A stretch of DNA of 37,072 bases from Prochlorococcus sp. AG-347-L02 (lineage in GTDB: Bacteria > Cyanobacteriota > Cyanobacteriia > PCC-6307 > Cyanobiaceae): NCBI GenBank assembly GCA_003281255.1, contig QCCL01000015.1, positions 1 through 37,072 of the forward strand, read 5' to 3'. Below the pieces are notes generated by a model. The model made no database searches and was not told the origin of the DNA. It saw only the letters and a program-made list of their open reading frames with translations. Position 1 is the stretch's first letter. Every line of letters begins with the position of its first letter. Made by a program: the position numbers and the translations under genes. Below are positions 1-9,433 of this stretch, piece after piece.

Positions 1-1586
1 AGAGACTCGAGACCTTTACTTCTTTTGATTACAACAATATCACTTCTACCTTTAGACAAACATTTCATTTCCGAACAAGGGTGAAATTGCTTTAATTCTG
101 ATCTGACATCCATAGCATTACGAAGATATTTTAAGTTTTTATTGGCATTAGATTCAGGATTATTTAATGCGGCTAAAAGATTTTCTGATTTAAACTTTTC
201 TCTGTTTAGGTCTCTTCTTTGTCCTGTCATAGAAAAACTTTTAATATCATTTTCTGAAGCTAATAATGCTGGTAAATAAAAGGCGGGGACCCCTTTCAAA
301 GCCATTACAAATAATTGACTCAAAATAAATCTCTCATATTGAAATCTTTTAGCATCCCTACTGGAATCTTCCATTGCACTCCACCAACTAATATTTAATT
401 CATAAGGTTTATCATCACCATTTGATAAACGTCTATGACTTACTAATCCGCCTCTTTTTTCACAATTAATTAATAATTCTTTAATTCTCTGCTCATTCAT
501 TAAACCCTCAAGAGCTCTAAGCCCAACACCATCGTGGGATGCAGTGAAATTAAATAAAGTAGTATCTTCAGGTAATATGGGCCAATCAAAAATCCATGAG
601 TTTAGAATATCTGCTCTCGAAGTAATAATTGCCTCTAGAAGAAGAGGTGGCAATGGGAAATTATATGCCATATGGGCTTCATCGTCAGGAATCAGATAAG
701 ATAGATTTTCCTTTTGAGGAACATTAGTTTCAGTTATTAAAACTCCATTATTAAGAAGATTATTTAAAAGAATTCTTAAGAGTTTCACAATTGAATGTGC
801 TTTTGGTAAATGCAAGCAAGTTGTCCCTGATTCCTTCCAAATAAAACCAACAGCATCAAGCCTAAACCATTTAATTCCATTAGATAAATAAGTAATAATT
901 AAATTTAAGAACTCAATAGTCATTTTTGGATTATGCCAATTCAAATCAATTTGATCTGGACCAAATGTTGTCCAAACTTGTTTAGGACCATCTTCAGTAT
1001 TTATTTGAGAAAACAAAGAGGAGCTTCTTGGTCTCACTACATTTGACCAGTCAAGAGATTGTTTCGGTGAAAAAACATTTGATATACCCGGTTCTTGAGA
1101 TTTAATAAATTGTTGTACCCATGGGTGAGATGATGAAACATGGTTTAGCACTAAATCAGCCATCAAATCATGATTTTTTGAAATATTTTTGAGATCATCC
1201 CAACCACCAAATTTTTCTTCTAAGTAATCATAACTAGAGACTGCAAAACCTCCATCACTAGTTGATTTCAAAAAAGGAAGAATATGAACAACTTTAGAAA
1301 GACTGCCAAAATGTTTACTTAACAACCCACTAAGAGTTTTTAATGTTGCCTCACCATTTTTATAAATACTATCTGCATAAGTTATCAAAACCGAATGAGA
1401 TTCATTCCACCTTTCCTTACCTCTTATTTCTTCATAAGCAGATTTCTCTAAGAAATCATCGAAAATCTGTAATAATTGATTTGAAATATAATTAATTTCT
1501 TCTGTAGTATTATTTGAATAAATTGTTTTTAACAATTTATCAATTTTTAATCTATCTAATTTTTTCTCTGAATCAATTTGCTTCAC
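1..1586 (-). CDS. GH13_18 sugar phosphorylase, probably glucosylglycerate phosphorylase (3' end cut by window)
   Basis: The frame is open from a GTG at 1586 to the left edge, giving 528 residues; an in-frame stop lies upstream and no ATG is available, so GTG is the likely start. The protein is a (beta/alpha)8 alpha-amylase-superfamily enzyme. Visible motifs are DLVLNHVS, FRLDAVGF with the expected nucleophile Asp near residue 244, TNVPQKENLSY with the candidate acid/base Glu just before it, and NFTASHDGVGLR. The stretch WKESGTTCLHLPKAH after the nucleophile resembles the glucosylglycerate phosphorylase and sucrose phosphorylase branch more than amylases. Family members cleave or form an alpha-glucosyl bond using phosphate. 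The adjacent divergent gpgS favours glucosylglycerate as substrate, which is inference; sucrose or sucrose 6'-phosphate remains possible. The C-terminus lies outside the window. Confidence 0.85.
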   Translation of the reverse strand, partial: MKQIDSEKKLDRLKIDKLLKTIYSNNTTEEINYISNQLLQIFDDFLEKSAYEEIRGKERWNESHSVLITYADSIYKNGEATLKTLSGLLSKHFGSLSKVVHILPFLKSTSDGGFAVSSYDYLEEKFGGWDDLKNISKNHDLMADLVLNHVSSSHPWVQQFIKSQEPGISNVFSPKQSLDWSNVVRPRSSSLFSQINTEDGPKQVWTTFGPDQIDLNWHNPKMTIEFLNLIITYLSNGIKWFRLDAVGFIWKESGTTCLHLPKAHSIVKLLRILLNNLLNNGVLITETNVPQKENLSYLIPDDEAHMAYNFPLPPLLLEAIITSRADILNSWIFDWPILPEDTTLFNFTASHDGVGLRALEGLMNEQRIKELLINCEKRGGLVSHRRLSNGDDKPYELNISWWSAMEDSSRDAKRFQYERFILSQLFVMALKGVPAFYLPALLASENDIKSFSMTGQRRDLNREKFKSENLLAALNNPESNANKNLKYLRNAMDVRSELKQFHPCSEMKCLSKGRSDIVVIKRSKGLES

Positions 1587-1636
1587 TTTGAAAAAATTTA
1601 CGAAGTATTAATACTATTCTGCACATCAATCAGAAA
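1587..1636. promoter_or_regulatory. Divergent promoter region with perfect 12-bp palindrome
   Basis: These 50 bases separate the start codons of the GH13_18 gene and gpgS and must hold both promoters unless they lie inside the genes. A perfect palindrome AGTATTAATACT sits at 1604-1615. It has the GTA...TAC half-sites of NtcA but with only four bases between them instead of eight, so it is not a standard NtcA box. No regulator can be assigned. Confidence 0.35.
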
Positions 1637-2863
1637 ATGGACTTTCAACAAGGTTTAATCACAACAATACATGAATATGGAGTTACAAGAAATTTACTTA
1701 AAGAATTAAACAAAAGTCTTAAAAAAAGATCAACTAGCATTCTAATTCCTTGCTTATATGAAGAATTTGAGCGTCCAGCCTTAAAAGATATAAGAGAAGT
1801 TTTAAAAAACCTTACAGGCTTAAATGAATTAGTTATTGCTCTTTCTGCAAAAACTGTTGAGCAAGTTAAAGCTGCCAAATCATTTTTTGATTCAATGCCA
1901 TTCCCAGTTCACGTTCAGTGGACTAATTCTCCCTCTGTAATAGAGCTGTTAAAAAGCCAAGAAAAAAATGGTTTAGAACTTTTAGGAACTCCAGGTAAAG
2001 GATGGGCTGTATGGCAAGGAATAGGAGTTGCAACAAGAAAATCTGAAGTCGTTGCTCTTTTTGATGCTGATATAAGAACTTTTAGTCCTTTGTATCCTTC
2101 AAGAATGATACTTCCCCTCCTGGATGAATCATATGGAATATCATATGTAAAGGCTTTTTACAGCAGGTTATCCTTAGAGACCAATCAATTGCAAGGTAGA
2201 GCAACAAGATTATTTGTGGGTCCCTTATTGGCAAGTCTCGAGCAGTTAGTTGGGAAGGGTCCTTTTTTACAATATCTTCAATCATTTAGATATCCTTTAG
2301 CGGGTGAGTTTGCTTTTACTAAAGATCTCGCTATGAATTTACGAATTCCTTGCGACTGGGGTTTAGAGATAGGTTTATTATCAGAGGTTTATAGAAACGT
2401 AAGAACCTCCAAGATAGCTCAAGTTGACCTAGGTTTGTTTGATCATAAACATAAGAATATTGGTGATTCATCCAAAGAAGGATTACAAAAAATGTGTACA
2501 GAAATACTTTCAAGTGTTTTAAGAGGTCTCATGGAGCATCAAGCAGAGACCTTAACAAGTACTCAACTAGCAACCTTAGAAGTTCTTTACAAAAGAGTTG
2601 GAGAAGATAGGGTAAAACAATTTGGATTAGATTCAGCAGTTAATCAACTTCCATACGATAGGCATGAAGAAGAGCTATCAGTACAAAAATTTGCGAAACT
2701 ATTGAGACCGGCAACAGAAGATTACTTAGAATGCCCTACTACACAACAGTTACCAAGTTGGTCAAGAGTTCTATCTTGTGAGAACAAACTGCAAGATGAT
2801 TTGGCAATTGCTGGGTCACAAGATATGAAGACAACTGAAAAAGAATTAATTAAAAACTTCTAA
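1637..2863 (+). CDS. gpgS: Glucosyl-3-phosphoglycerate synthase
   Basis: This 408-residue cytosolic glycosyltransferase (family GT81) joins glucose from a nucleotide sugar to 3-phosphoglycerate, the first step to the compatible solute glucosylglycerate. The GT-A fold is shown by an N-terminal strand ([10 protein letters not shown], near residue 34), [11 protein letters not shown] near residue 117, and the metal-binding FDADIRT near residue 142; LAGEFAF and [11 protein letters not shown] near residues 225-245 are typical of GpgS. Length fits the family. The ATG at 1637 has no competing upstream start. The phosphatase GpgP is not in the window and may lie beyond the left edge. The gene converges on ureC, and the two stop codons overlap at 2860-2863. 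Confidence 0.9.
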   Translation: MDFQQGLITTIHEYGVTRNLLKELNKSLKKRSTSILIPCLYEEFERPALKDIREVLKNLTGLNELVIALSAKTVEQVKAAKSFFDSMPFPVHVQWTNSPSVIELLKSQEKNGLELLGTPGKGWAVWQGIGVATRKSEVVALFDADIRTFSPLYPSRMILPLLDESYGISYVKAFYSRLSLETNQLQGRATRLFVGPLLASLEQLVGKGPFLQYLQSFRYPLAGEFAFTKDLAMNLRIPCDWGLEIGLLSEVYRNVRTSKIAQVDLGLFDHKHKNIGDSSKEGLQKMCTEILSSVLRGLMEHQAETLTSTQLATLEVLYKRVGEDRVKQFGLDSAVNQLPYDRHEEELSVQKFAKLLRPATEDYLECPTTQQLPSWSRVLSCENKLQDDLAIAGSQDMKTTEKELIKNF

Positions 2864-4569
2864 AGTAAAAAGTACCTTTGAGCCATTGGGACCTCATCAA
2901 GAGGTTCACAAGTAAGAAGTTCACCATCAGAAAAAACTTCATAAGTTTGGGGATCAACTGAAATATTTGGTAGTTTACTATTAAGTTTTAAGTGTGATTT
3001 ATTGACATTTCTTGTATTTTCTACGGCAATACATTTCTTTTGTAAGCCTAATTTATTTGGAATATTTTGATCAATTGAACTTTTACTTAAAAAGGTAAAA
3101 GAACTCTTAATTAGAGATTGGCCGAAACTTGCAAACATAGGTCGACCATGTACAGGACCTGGAGTAGGAATTGAAGCATTTGCATCACCCATTTGGGACC
3201 AAACTATTGATCCTCCCTTAACAACTAATTCAGGCTTTACCGCAAAAAAAGAAGGTTTCCACAATACTAAGTCTGCAATTTTTCCCTTTTCTATAGATCC
3301 AACATATTTATTAATACCATGAGCTATTGCAGGATTAATTGTAACTTTAGAGATATATCGCTTTATTCTGTAATTATCGTTTCTATCAGAATCCTGTGAG
3401 AGAGGTCCTCTTTGTACTTTCATTTTGTGGGCAGTTTGAAAAGTTCTTGTTATTACTTCACCAACTCTTCCCATAGCTTGCGAGTCACTTGCGATAATTG
3501 AGAAGGCACCTATATCATGTAGAATATCTTCTGCAGCAATAGTCTCTCTTCTTATCCTTGATTCCGCGAATGCAATGTCTTCTGGAATTTTAGAATCTAA
3601 ATGATGACATACCATTAACATATCAAGATGTTCTTCAAGTGTGTTTCTTGTATAAGGTCTTGTTGGATTAGTACTACTTGGTAGAACATTTTTTTCACCA
3701 CAAATTTTAATAATGTCTGGAGCATGACCTCCACCTGCTCCTTCGGTATGAAAAGTATGAATTGTTCTTCCTGCAATAGCATTGATGGTATCTTCAACAA
3801 AGCCTGCCTCATTTAAAGTATCGGTATGTATACAAACTTGAACATCAAGGTTATCTGCAACATTTAAACAAGAATTTATTGTAGATGGAGTCGTTCCCCA
3901 ATCCTCATGAAGCTTCAATCCACATGCACCAGCTTCAACCTGATCAATAAGATTGCTCTCGTTTGTTGAATTTCCTTTTCCAAAAAATCCTAAATTCATG
4001 GGAAATGCTTCAGCGGATTGAAGCATTCTTGAAATATGAAAAGAACCGGGAGTACAAGTAGTGGCATTAGTTCCAGTGGCAGGTCCAGTTCCACCTCCCA
4101 ACATGGTTGTAATTCCGGAGGCTAGAGCTGTCTCGATTTGTTGGGGACAGATAAAGTGAATATGCGTATCTATTGAACCTGCAGTGAGAATATGGCCCTC
4201 TCCAGCTATTACTTCTGTTGATGAACCAATAACAATATCGACATTATCCTGGATATCTGGATTACCCGCCTTACCAATTTCAAAAATCATTCCATCTTTT
4301 ATACCAACATCAGCCTTAATTATTCCCCACCAATCTACGATCAGAGCATTAGTTATTACGGTATCTACAGCTCCATCAGCTCTGCTTACTTGAGACTGTC
4401 CCATCCCATCTCGAATAACTTTTCCACCACCGAATTTAACTTCATCTCCGTATGTAGTTAAATCCTTTTCTACTTCTATAAAAAGTTCGGTATCAGCAAG
4501 CCTTACTCTATCTCCGGTAGTGGGTCCGTAAGTTTGCGCATAAGTATTTCTATCAATTTTATAGGACAT
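2860..4569 (-). CDS. ureC: Urease subunit alpha (catalytic)
   Basis: This 569-residue protein is the nickel-containing subunit that hydrolyses urea to ammonia and carbamate in the cytosol. The metal centre residues are visible: HIHFICPQ near 135, GLKLHEDWG near 218 with the Lys that is carbamylated, CIHTDT near 246, [15 protein letters not shown] near 271, the flap [11 protein letters not shown] near 320, and [14 protein letters not shown] near 361. N-terminal [20 protein letters not shown] and C-terminal AQRYFLL fit the family and full length. It is last in the leftward ureD-A-B-C unit, four bases after ureB. Its TAG overlaps the gpgS stop codon tail to tail. Confidence 0.98.
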   Translation of the reverse strand: MSYKIDRNTYAQTYGPTTGDRVRLADTELFIEVEKDLTTYGDEVKFGGGKVIRDGMGQSQVSRADGAVDTVITNALIVDWWGIIKADVGIKDGMIFEIGKAGNPDIQDNVDIVIGSSTEVIAGEGHILTAGSIDTHIHFICPQQIETALASGITTMLGGGTGPATGTNATTCTPGSFHISRMLQSAEAFPMNLGFFGKGNSTNESNLIDQVEAGACGLKLHEDWGTTPSTINSCLNVADNLDVQVCIHTDTLNEAGFVEDTINAIAGRTIHTFHTEGAGGGHAPDIIKICGEKNVLPSSTNPTRPYTRNTLEEHLDMLMVCHHLDSKIPEDIAFAESRIRRETIAAEDILHDIGAFSIIASDSQAMGRVGEVITRTFQTAHKMKVQRGPLSQDSDRNDNYRIKRYISKVTINPAIAHGINKYVGSIEKGKIADLVLWKPSFFAVKPELVVKGGSIVWSQMGDANASIPTPGPVHGRPMFASFGQSLIKSSFTFLSKSSIDQNIPNKLGLQKKCIAVENTRNVNKSHLKLNSKLPNISVDPQTYEVFSDGELLTCEPLDEVPMAQRYFLL

Positions 4570-4573
4570 AATT

Positions 4574-4894
4574 TTAAGTATCTAAAGAGCCGTTAACCAA
4601 TGAATTAAAACCATATGCAATTCTTAAACCTCTATATGGAATTAATTTGACATCAGTTGTATCTCCAGGTTCAAATCTAATTGCTGTTCCTGCAGGAATG
4701 TCAAGACGCAAACCAAGTGTTAATTCTCGATCAAAAATTAAAGCCTTATTAGCTTCAAAAAAATGATAATGAGATCCAATTTGTATTGGTCTATCTCCAG
4801 AATTAGAAACTTTTACTGTTTTAACATCCTTACCAAGATTTAATTCGATTTCACCTTGTTCAGGAATAATTTCGCCAGGAATTAAATTACTCAT
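4574..4894 (-). CDS. ureB: Urease subunit beta
   Basis: This is the 106-residue structural beta subunit of urease, which packs against UreC in the trimeric enzyme. Family signatures are MSNLIPGEI at the N-terminus, [19 protein letters not shown] near residue 30, [24 protein letters not shown] in the middle and GFN near the end. Length is standard. It lies two bases after ureA and four bases before ureC, so translational coupling is likely. Confidence 0.97.
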   Translation of the reverse strand: MSNLIPGEIIPEQGEIELNLGKDVKTVKVSNSGDRPIQIGSHYHFFEANKALIFDRELTLGLRLDIPAGTAIRFEPGDTTDVKLIPYRGLRIAYGFNSLVNGSLDT

Positions 4895-4896
4895 AA

Positions 4897-5199
4897 TTAA
4901 TTAATCGGATTGTGAATAGTAACTAACTTTGTCCCATCAGGGAAAACTGCTTCAATTTGGACTTCATCAACCATTTCAGGAATGCCCTCCATAACTTGTG
5001 ATTTTGAAAGCCAGGTAGTTCCCTCTGACATTAATTGGCTTACACTTTTTCCATCTCGAGCTCCTTCAAGAACTTGAAAACTCAAAAAAGCAATTGTTTC
5101 AGGATAATTCAGCTTAAGGCCTCGACTAAGCCTTCTTTCAGCAAGGAGCGCAGCAGAAAAAATCAATAGTTTATCCTTTTCTTGAGGTGAAAGATGCAT
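4897..5199 (-). CDS. ureA: Urease subunit gamma
   Basis: This 100-residue protein is the gamma subunit of urease. It begins [14 protein letters not shown] and contains [17 protein letters not shown] and [20 protein letters not shown], all characteristic of UreA. It starts about 50 bases after ureD and is followed two bases later by ureB. The ureD-ureA gap (5200-5249) holds a weak four-pair hairpin, GTTC/GAAC, followed by a run of six T on the minus strand. That could attenuate transcription, but the stem is too short to call a terminator. Confidence 0.97.
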   Translation of the reverse strand: MHLSPQEKDKLLIFSAALLAERRLSRGLKLNYPETIAFLSFQVLEGARDGKSVSQLMSEGTTWLSKSQVMEGIPEMVDEVQIEAVFPDGTKLVTIHNPIN

Positions 5200-5249
5200 A
5201 ATAAAAAATTAATCTATAAATTCTTAAAAAAGGTTCTTTCTGAACATAA

Positions 5250-6152
5250 TTAATAATTCATAGAATCTTGTAAAGGCCAAACACCTTGATATTTTGGCTC
5301 ACAAAATCCACAAACAGACCTAATTTGTTTCCAAATACAAAAAAAACATTTTCTAGCATCTTGAGAAGAACTTCCTAGGAATCTTACAGAGATTCCATTT
5401 TCAAGTATCCCAATAGATAAATTATTATCAGTTTCATTGAAAAACTTTTTTATACTTCCAACAAGATTATTTATTTTTGACTTGGAAAAATCTTTTTCGC
5501 AAATCCAAATTAAGGATCCAAAAACAGGCATGTAATCCATACCTGACTTGGCCACATAACTTCCCTTAGACAATTCAATTTGATCAACATATTCCCAATC
5601 ATCATATAAATCATTATTTCTCATAATTTCTAATTTAGACCTAAAAACTCCTCTCTCAATAGATTCTCCGGAAGAAGATCTTCCAAGTCTTATTAAATCG
5701 GTAAATAAAAAACTTGAAGTTTCTGAAATAGATACTTTAAACTTTTGATCATATAAACCATTTGCAAAGATAATTGTTTCTTGAGGAAGATATTCTAAAT
5801 GAGAATTGTCAAGAATCTTTATGAGATTTTTTTGCTTTGAAAAAGTTCCTTTTGGATTAATTTTAGATATCCCAACTGATCCATATACTTTCTGAGCAGA
5901 AGAAGTAGTCAACAATACCTTTGAGTTTTTTTCAAGATTTACCTCAAACTCAAGTAAATCTCCTCCAACCAATCCCCCTGCAGTATGAAGCACAGGTAAA
6001 ATACACCTGCCCTCCTGATCATGAGTAGATTTTAATAACTTGTAAGGAGAAGTTGATTTAGATTTAAAGATTGTTTTATCAACATTCCCTAAACTTGTTT
6101 TAATATTAGAAAAATTTAAGAAACAATTACCTTCCCAAGAAGTCTTAATCAT
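5250..6152 (-). CDS. ureD: Urease accessory protein UreD
   Basis: This 300-residue protein is the scaffold that binds apo-urease and recruits UreF and UreG for nickel insertion. Recognisable stretches are [17 protein letters not shown] near residue 55, [12 protein letters not shown] near 80, and [13 protein letters not shown] near 119, all typical of UreD. It is first in the leftward ureDABC unit and diverges from ureE over about 48 bases. Sequence conservation outside these motifs is low, as is normal for UreD. Confidence 0.94.
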   Translation of the reverse strand: MIKTSWEGNCFLNFSNIKTSLGNVDKTIFKSKSTSPYKLLKSTHDQEGRCILPVLHTAGGLVGGDLLEFEVNLEKNSKVLLTTSSAQKVYGSVGISKINPKGTFSKQKNLIKILDNSHLEYLPQETIIFANGLYDQKFKVSISETSSFLFTDLIRLGRSSSGESIERGVFRSKLEIMRNNDLYDDWEYVDQIELSKGSYVAKSGMDYMPVFGSLIWICEKDFSKSKINNLVGSIKKFFNETDNNLSIGILENGISVRFLGSSSQDARKCFFCIWKQIRSVCGFCEPKYQGVWPLQDSMNY

Positions 6153-6200
6153 AAATTGTTTTCTTTAATTACTAAATTAAAGTAACCAAAAATTTTGATT
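6153..6200. promoter_or_regulatory. ureD/ureE divergent promoter region
   Basis: This short AT-rich gap must serve both the ureDABC and the ureEFG units. An inverted repeat TTACT-N7-AGTAA lies at 6169-6185. A GTT-N9-TAC at about 6158-6172 is one base too long for an NtcA box. No clear -35/-10 pair is visible on either strand. Confidence 0.3.
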
Positions 6201-6650
6201 ATGAGAATGAAAAAACAAATAGTTGTAACTGATTGGATTAATGAAAAACCTCGATTAGGGTCATTTTTAAAACTTACCCTAAGTTCAGATGAAAGAAGAA
6301 TTTTACGAGGTAAAAGATTAACCGATTGTGATCAAGAAGTAATCTTACAATTACCAAGAGAGGGCAAATTAAATGATGGCGATATTCTTTCAACTAATGA
6401 GTCCAATTTTTATATAGAGATAATTGCCAAAACAGAAAATTTACTTGAAATAAGTTCAAATTCTAAAATTGAACTTATTAAAACTGCTTATCATCTAGGA
6501 AATAGGCATGTAGAAGTAGAAATTGAAGATGACATTCTTCTAACAAAAAGTGATTACGTAATTGAAAATATGCTTAAAAATTTTAATGTGGATATAGTAA
6601 ATACCCAGAAAAAATTTTATCCCGAAAGAGGGGCGCATAGTCATGAGTAA
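6201..6650 (+). CDS. ureE: Urease accessory protein UreE, nickel chaperone
   Basis: UreE delivers nickel to the UreDFG complex on apo-urease. The 149-residue protein contains the N-terminal peptide-binding-like domain (TLSSDERRILRGKRLTD, LPREG) and the metal-binding AYHLGNRHVEVEI near residue 97, whose His residues bind nickel. The His-rich C-terminal tail of some UreE proteins is absent apart from GAHSHE at the end. ATG at 6201 is preferred over the in-frame TTG at 6195. It overlaps ureF by 8 bases. Confidence 0.93.
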   Translation: MRMKKQIVVTDWINEKPRLGSFLKLTLSSDERRILRGKRLTDCDQEVILQLPREGKLNDGDILSTNESNFYIEIIAKTENLLEISSNSKIELIKTAYHLGNRHVEVEIEDDILLTKSDYVIENMLKNFNVDIVNTQKKFYPERGAHSHE

Positions 6651-7329
6651 AAGTCACTTATTAAAATATTTACTAATAAGCCCTAACTTACCAGTTGGAG
6701 GTTTTTGTTATTCAGAGGGATTAGAGAGTTACCTAAATGCTAAAGATTTAAAAGACTCAAATTCGGTAAAAGAATTAGTAATAAGTGAACTAGAAATTGG
6801 CCAGATTAGACTAGATGCAAGACTTTTGTTAGATTTTTTTGATATTTTTAACGAGTTAAAAGAAGGTCAAAATTTAAAAAGTAATCTGCAAAAGCTATTG
6901 AGTTTAGATAAATGGATCCTCTCATCAAAAGACTCTGTCGAAATAAGAGAACAACAAAATCAAATGGCAAAATCTCTCTTTGATCTAAACAAAGAATTTG
7001 GATTTGAATATCTATATAAAAAAAATAAAAAAAACTCCTGGCCTTTAGCGTGGAGTTGGGCTTGTTATTGTTTTGAAATTACGAAGTTAGAAATGGTTGA
7101 GAATTTTTTGTACAGTTGGAGTGCGAATCAACTTAGTGCAGCATTGAGGATTATTCCTATTGGTTCAACAAAAGCACAATTAATTCAGAGAGATTTATTA
7201 GCAATAATTTCAAAAGTTTCTAAAGAAATTATGGACAAAGAAATTAATGACATTTATTTTGGCAATGTAGGTTTAGCTATGGCACAACAAAATCATAATG
7301 ACCTTTATACAAAACTTTTTAGAAATTAA
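6643..7329 (+). CDS. ureF: Urease accessory protein UreF
   Basis: This 228-residue helical protein forms the UreD-UreF-UreG activation complex and is thought to gate GTP hydrolysis by UreG. Family signs are SPNLPVGGFCYSEGLESYL near residue 12, WILSSKDSVEIREQQ near 90, and WSANQLSAALRIIPIGSTKAQ near 158. It overlaps ureE by 8 bases and is followed by ureG after 3 bases, so the three genes form one translation-coupled unit. Confidence 0.94.
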   Translation: MSKSHLLKYLLISPNLPVGGFCYSEGLESYLNAKDLKDSNSVKELVISELEIGQIRLDARLLLDFFDIFNELKEGQNLKSNLQKLLSLDKWILSSKDSVEIREQQNQMAKSLFDLNKEFGFEYLYKKNKKNSWPLAWSWACYCFEITKLEMVENFLYSWSANQLSAALRIIPIGSTKAQLIQRDLLAIISKVSKEIMDKEINDIYFGNVGLAMAQQNHNDLYTKLFRN

Positions 7330-7332
7330 TTT

Positions 7333-7959
7333 ATGAGCAGCAAATTGAGAGTCGGAGTTGCGGGCCCTGTAGGCTCAGGAAAAACTGCATTAGTAGAGAC
7401 TTTATGCTTAAGCCTAAAAAAAAGTTATGAAATAGCAGTTGTCACCAATGATATTTATACTAAAGAAGATGCTAACTTTCTAATAAATAAAAAAATTTTA
7501 GAAGAAGGAAGGATAATTGGTGTAGAAACAGGAGGTTGTCCTCACACAGCAATAAGAGAGGATTGTTCCTTAAATAAAAATGCAGTTTTAGATTTGGAAA
7601 TTAAATATAACCCTTTAGATTTTGTTTTTGTAGAGAGTGGAGGTGATAATTTAGCATCTAGTTTTAGTCCAGAACTTGTAGATTTATCAATATATGTGAT
7701 TGATGTATCTGCTGGAGACAAAATTCCTAGAAAAGGAGGTCCAGGGATAACAAGATCAGATTTATTATTAATAAACAAAATTGACTTAGCAGATATGGTT
7801 GGTGCAGATTTAAATATCATGAAAAGTGATACTGAATTTATGAGAAAAGGGAAACCTTGGTTTTTTACCAACCTAAGTAGCGGCATAGGAGTTGAAGAAA
7901 TAACTCAATTTTTAGAATCACATATACCCAACAATCGAAACTTGAAAAATGTTCATTAG
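7333..7959 (+). CDS. ureG: Urease accessory GTPase UreG
   Basis: This 208-residue SIMIBI-class GTPase drives nickel transfer into urease. Visible motifs are the P-loop [10 protein letters not shown] near residue 11, the nickel-binding CPH in [13 protein letters not shown] near 64, [10 protein letters not shown] near 96 and the guanine-specificity motif NKIDLAD near 146. Length is typical. It closes the ureEFG unit; the NtcA-type urtA promoter lies in the following 113 bases. Confidence 0.97.
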   Translation: MSSKLRVGVAGPVGSGKTALVETLCLSLKKSYEIAVVTNDIYTKEDANFLINKKILEEGRIIGVETGGCPHTAIREDCSLNKNAVLDLEIKYNPLDFVFVESGGDNLASSFSPELVDLSIYVIDVSAGDKIPRKGGPGITRSDLLLINKIDLADMVGADLNIMKSDTEFMRKGKPWFFTNLSSGIGVEEITQFLESHIPNNRNLKNVH

Positions 7960-7982
7960 TAATATATTGGATTCAACAAAAA

Positions 7983-8024
7983 GTTACGACTGATACAAAA
8001 CGAATCCTCACTCGTTAATAACTT
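7983..8024 (+). promoter_or_regulatory. NtcA-activated type promoter of urtA
   Basis: GTT at 7983-7985 and TAC at 7994-7996 are separated by exactly 8 bases. TAACTT at 8019-8024, matching the -10 form TAN3T, follows after exactly 22 bases. This is the canonical class II arrangement of NtcA, the nitrogen regulator of cyanobacteria, with one mismatch (GTT for GTA). The site lies about 50 bases before the urtA ATG and fits the nitrogen control known for urt genes. It is predicted from spacing and motif only. Confidence 0.7.
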
Positions 8025-8072
8025 TTACTTTATCCCCCTAATGAGGGTCAATTACCTAATTTATCCTAATTC

Positions 8073-9350
8073 ATGAGAATTTCAAGGCGTATTTTGGCAG
8101 GTTTAGCTACTGCCTCACTTGCTGTCACAGCAACTTCCTGTGGTGGAGGTGGAACCTCCGGAAGTTTCGATGATACAGTAACCGTTGGTATTTTGCATTC
8201 GTTATCCGGAACAATGGCTATCTCTGAATCAACTCTTGTTGATACAGAAAAAATGGCTATTGAAGAGATAAATGCTGCTGGTGGTGTTACAGTTGGCGGC
8301 AAAAGCTACAAAATAGAATACATTGTTGAAGATGGTGCATCTGACTGGCCAACTTTTGCTGAAAAATCAAAAAAACTTATAGACCAGGACGGAGTTCCTG
8401 TCGTATTTGGTGGATGGACATCTGCAAGTAGAAAGGCAATGTTACCTGTCTACGAATCAAAAGATGCGTTCCTCTACTACCCAATTCAATATGAAGCTCA
8501 AGAATGTTCTAACAACATTTTCTATACAGGAGCCACACCAAACCAACAATCGGAACCGGCTACAGATTTCATGTATAATCGTTCTCCTGCAGCTGGTGGA
8601 GATTTCTTCCTTGTAGGTTCTGATTATGTTTTCCCAAGAACTTCAAACACAATCACAAAAGCTCAGGTAAAACAGTTAGGCGGTAAAGTTGTTGGAGAAG
8701 ATTACCTTCCATTAGGAAATACTGAAGTTGCTCCAATTATCTCAAAAATCAAAAAAGCTTTGCCTGACGGTGGAATAATCATTAATACTCTTAATGGTGA
8801 CCAAAACGTTGCATTCTTCAAACAGATTCAAGACGCAGGTATCACACCTTCAAGTGGGTATTACGTAATGAACTATTCAATTGCTGAAGAAGAGATTAGT
8901 ACAATTGGTCCTGAGTTCCTAGAAGGTCATTACGGCGCTTGGAACTACATGATGTCAATTGATACTCCTGCATCTAAGAAATTTGCTGCAAGTTTCAAGA
9001 AAAGATGGGGAGCAGATCGAGTTGTAGCTGATCCTCAAGAATCTGCTTATAACATGGTCTACTTATGGAAACAGGCAGTAGAAGATGCTGGAACATTCGA
9101 CGACAACGCAGTAAGGGAAGCCCTTGTTGGACAAAAGTTTGATGCTCCACAAGGTCCTGTTGAAGTTATGCCTAATCACCACTTATCTCAAACAGTAAGA
9201 ATTGGTGAGATTAATGCAGAGGGTGGATTTACAATCCTTGAAGAGACAGGAGTTGTTCTTCCTCAAGCATGGAACCAAAAGCATCCAAGTTCAAAAGGAT
9301 TTGCATGCGACTGGACAGATCCTTCAAAAGGAGAAAAGTATAAGCTTTAA
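8073..9350 (+). CDS. urtA: Urea ABC transporter substrate-binding protein
   Basis: This 425-residue periplasmic binding protein captures urea for the UrtABCDE importer. It begins with a basic segment and a hydrophobic run ending in TATSC near residue 23, consistent with a lipoprotein signal. The mature part starts TVTVGILHSLSGTMAISE, typical of the branched-chain amino acid/urea/amide family, followed by VVFGGWTSASRKAMLPV and YYPIQYEAQECSNNIFYTGA, which are characteristic of UrtA. It is preceded by an NtcA-type promoter and followed by a strong hairpin terminator, so it is probably expressed above the rest of its operon. Codon use is less AT-biased than its neighbours, consistent with high expression. 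Confidence 0.96.
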   Translation: MRISRRILAGLATASLAVTATSCGGGGTSGSFDDTVTVGILHSLSGTMAISESTLVDTEKMAIEEINAAGGVTVGGKSYKIEYIVEDGASDWPTFAEKSKKLIDQDGVPVVFGGWTSASRKAMLPVYESKDAFLYYPIQYEAQECSNNIFYTGATPNQQSEPATDFMYNRSPAAGGDFFLVGSDYVFPRTSNTITKAQVKQLGGKVVGEDYLPLGNTEVAPIISKIKKALPDGGIIINTLNGDQNVAFFKQIQDAGITPSSGYYVMNYSIAEEEISTIGPEFLEGHYGAWNYMMSIDTPASKKFAASFKKRWGADRVVADPQESAYNMVYLWKQAVEDAGTFDDNAVREALVGQKFDAPQGPVEVMPNHHLSQTVRIGEINAEGGFTILEETGVVLPQAWNQKHPSSKGFACDWTDPSKGEKYKL

Positions 9351-9371
9351 TCTAATTAAAACCTATACTTC

Positions 9372-9405
9372 AAAATAAAAGGAGGTTAACGCCTCCTTTT
9401 ATTTT
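9372..9405 (+). terminator. Intrinsic terminator-like hairpin between urtA and urtB
   Basis: A perfect 14-base-pair inverted repeat has arms at 9372-9385 (AAAATAAAAGGAGG) and 9392-9405, with a six-base loop TTAACG. The G/C-rich core GGAGG/CCTCC is followed on the descending arm by T-rich sequence. It is likely a partial terminator or a 3' end-stabilising structure that lets urtA mRNA accumulate above urtBCDE. The symmetric T/A arms could act on either strand. Confidence 0.8.
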
Positions 9406-9433
9406 ATATAATCAAATATTTTCTTTTTCTAAA

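Noticed and set aside
6158..6172. NtcA box in the ureD/ureE gap
   Set aside because: The half-sites GTT and TAC are separated by nine bases, not eight, and no TAN3T follows at the right distance.
6195..6200. TTG start for ureE
   Set aside because: ATG codons at 6201 and 6207 are in frame and better fit the family N-terminus.
7542..7886. A 114-residue minus-strand frame inside ureG
   Set aside because: It is a shadow of ureG on the opposite strand with no family resemblance; ureG itself is unambiguous.
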